Positions 61,291 through 64,000 of a DNA stretch of 64,000 nt are shown here, one piece after another. The stretch covers positions 1 through 64,000 of the forward strand of contig MKTJ01000059.1 of NCBI GenBank assembly GCA_001898225.1, given 5' to 3'. Position numbers and translations under genes: made by a program. The stretch's first letter is position 1, and the number at the start of each line of letters is the position of its first letter. This DNA is from Chloroflexi bacterium 54-19 (GTDB lineage Bacteria; Chloroflexota; Chloroflexia; Chloroheliales; Chloroheliaceae). The notes under the pieces were generated by a model. That model made no database searches and had not been told where the DNA came from. It worked only from the letters and a program-made list of their open reading frames with translations.

Positions 61291-63096
61291 CTATTTAGGC
61301 TTGATTGTGGTAATAATTGGCAGAATTGGGCTGGTGCCGTCCTGGGAGTTATCGCCACGCTGCCCGGCGATATAAGGATTGTCCTTGGTCGGGAAGCCCT
61401 CGAAGTTGGTCGTGTTGTACTCGTACCACTGCGGGAGCGGGAAGAGCGGGAGTAAGGGCGCTTCATCGGCAAAGACCTGTTGGAGTTGGCCGGCGATTTC
61501 CTTCTGCTTGGCCTCGTCGGAAGTGCCGGCAAACTGAGTTAAGAGGTCATCGGCTTTCCCACCGCTATACCGCTCAAAGTTGCCGGCAACGGTAGCCTCA
61601 CCCACTGGCTTTAAGAGAGTATTTGACATTGCGTTGCGATAGATGATGTATGGGTTGGAACCGTTCATCAGGCTGATGGTCATGTCGAACTGACCCTTCT
61701 GGCGCAACCCGATCCAGGCCGCCGCATCGGTCTGCGTCACCGAAACGTCAATTCCAACCGCTTTCAGGTTCTGGACGATAATCTGGCTGGCCGCAATCCA
61801 GTCGGTAAAGCCGTTGACGGTGCTAAGGGTGAACTTAAGCGGGGTGCCATCGGGCAGGGTGCGCATCCCGTTACTACCTTTTTTGAGCCCGGCGGCGTCA
61901 AGCAATTGGTTAGCCTTGGCAACATTGTAGTTAGTCCAGTCCCCCAGCTTGGTCGGGTCGGCTACCTTGAACTTGGGTTGACCTTCGGCGAGGCCTGTGA
62001 CATCGGCCGGTTTGGTGTAACCGGATTCGGCCACGGTTGCCATCTGCTGGCGGTTGAGGGCATAGCTGATCGCTTTGCGCACATTTACGTCATCGAAGGG
62101 CTTTTTGGTCAGGTTAAGAGCCAGCACGACCATCTGGCCGGTTAGGGGAAACCAGTAGCCGTAGTTAGCCGGTTTTTTGGCGACGTAGACATCCTCAACT
62201 TTAGGAATGTAGGTGCTGGCCCAGTCAATCTGACCGTTAGCCAGGGCCAGGTTAAAGGCGTCATTGCTGCCAAAGGCGAGCATACGGATCGACTGGAAGT
62301 AAGGCTTGCCGGGCTGCCAGTAATTAGGGTTCTTATCCACCTGGTAAGCCTGGGACTGAAAGTTCGTGACCTGGGTAAAGGGGCCGGTGCCGACCGGGTT
62401 GTCATTGGTAGCTTTGCTGGGATCGGCTACATCTTTCCAGATATGCTCAGGCACGATCATCTGGCCGATAATGTCGTAGAGGCCAGGGGTAAAAACTTGC
62501 TTGAAGTTGAAAACCACGGTGGTGTCGTCGGTAGCGGTAACGCTCTCAACATAGGCGTTGTTACCGGTCATAGCCACCAGGGACGGACCCTGCAAACCGG
62601 GCTTGTTTTTGAAGAGATTGAAAGTGAAGGCCACATCTTTAGCCGTGAAAGGCTGTCCGTCCGACCACTTGACGTTATTTTGCAGAGTAAAGGTCAACTG
62701 TTTATTATCAGCGCTCCACTTATAACCCGTCGCCAGCCAGGGCATTAGCTCGCCTTTGACCGTGTTGTAGATCATCAACGGCTCGTAGATGGTGTTCATG
62801 GTTAGAAAGAGCGGAGAGCTTACAAAAGGATTAAAATTGCGGCTAAAGGTCGAAGTAGTACCGTTACCTAAAGTAAGGACGCCCTTCCCGGCGGGCGTGG
62901 CTGTGGCACCTACACCGGTAGTAGCTACGCTCGCCACCGTAGCGGATCCGGTCGCGGCAGTCGTGGATCCACTGCCCGCCACTGCTGCCGTGGTAGCACC
63001 ACCTGAAGCCGTAGTAGGAGTGTTATCTCCACAGGCAGCCAGCAGTGTGAACAGGACCATGATAATGGTCAGAAACGACACTGTTCTTTTTAGCAT
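61291..63096 (-). CDS. ABC transporter substrate-binding lipoprotein (SBP family 5)
   Basis: Lipobox 'FTLLAACGDN', Ala/Thr-rich linker, 'VRKAISYALNRQQMATVAESG', 'NNVKWSDGQPFTAKDVAFTFNL'. Confidence 0.93.
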   Translation of the reverse strand: MLKRTVSFLTIIMVLFTLLAACGDNTPTTASGGATTAAVAGSGSTTAATGSATVASVATTGVGATATPAGKGVLTLGNGTTSTFSRNFNPFVSSPLFLTMNTIYEPLMIYNTVKGELMPWLATGYKWSADNKQLTFTLQNNVKWSDGQPFTAKDVAFTFNLFKNKPGLQGPSLVAMTGNNAYVESVTATDDTTVVFNFKQVFTPGLYDIIGQMIVPEHIWKDVADPSKATNDNPVGTGPFTQVTNFQSQAYQVDKNPNYWQPGKPYFQSIRMLAFGSNDAFNLALANGQIDWASTYIPKVEDVYVAKKPANYGYWFPLTGQMVVLALNLTKKPFDDVNVRKAISYALNRQQMATVAESGYTKPADVTGLAEGQPKFKVADPTKLGDWTNYNVAKANQLLDAAGLKKGSNGMRTLPDGTPLKFTLSTVNGFTDWIAASQIIVQNLKAVGIDVSVTQTDAAAWIGLRQKGQFDMTISLMNGSNPYIIYRNAMSNTLLKPVGEATVAGNFERYSGGKADDLLTQFAGTSDEAKQKEIAGQLQQVFADEAPLLPLFPLPQWYEYNTTNFEGFPTKDNPYIAGQRGDNSQDGTSPILPIITTIKPK

Positions 63097-63329
63097 TTAT
63101 TCCTCCTCAGAAACTTGTAAATAACTTCGGGTTTTCAATTTGGAACCCTCAACTGGTTTTCAACTTGGAACCCGAACAAAATGACTTAAGGAAACTGGCA
63201 ATAGCAAAGAGAAGGGGTGTAAAGGAAAGGGTTGTATTTCCCTGACCACCTAACCTAAATTTCTTAAAATTACCGGCTGTTTTCTATTCAAACTGGAGTT
63301 TTAAGGCTTTTAAACTCCGGTATTTGCAT

Positions 63330-64000
<671 letters not shown>

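Overview
64 kb of a bacterial chromosome with no rRNA, tRNA or CRISPR array that I could recognise. Gene content (three MalT/LuxR-type regulators, a DUF11 surface protein, many small redox and efflux cassettes) suggests Chloroflexota, but that is inference. From left to right: (i) decayed genes (isocitrate lyase, a P-type ATPase) and a large secreted DUF11 protein; (ii) a dead IS3-family element whose right end truncates a MalT-like regulator; (iii) a minus-strand block with a CopA copper ATPase carrying an unusual C-terminal extension, a YHS protein, a decayed thioredoxin-reductase-like gene, a tandem DJ-1/PfpI protein, a flavin monooxygenase and a GNAT protein with a Cys-rich tail; (iv) a NarL-type response regulator and GAF histidine kinase; (v) MalT regulators, MDR oxidoreductases, paralogous membrane proteins, an ABC-2 exporter and a MarR-MFS pair behind a perfect 46-bp palindrome; (vi) an orphan oligopeptide-type binding protein, a CPBP protease, and VOC and AraC genes; (vii) a MerR-associated redox cluster (CMD, SDR, DUF2255, AKR, cupin, ADH, SDR) with two matching MerR-type operators; (viii) a Dpp/Opp-type ABC operon next to a beta-glucuronidase cut by the window edge. 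The most interesting signals are a ~102-bp element repeated in two divergent promoter regions (one beside the two-component system), the 46-bp palindrome, the paired MerR operators, the DJ-1 fusion with one apparently inactivated half, the CopA fusion, and clustered gene decay. All homology calls are from memory of protein families; no database search was run.
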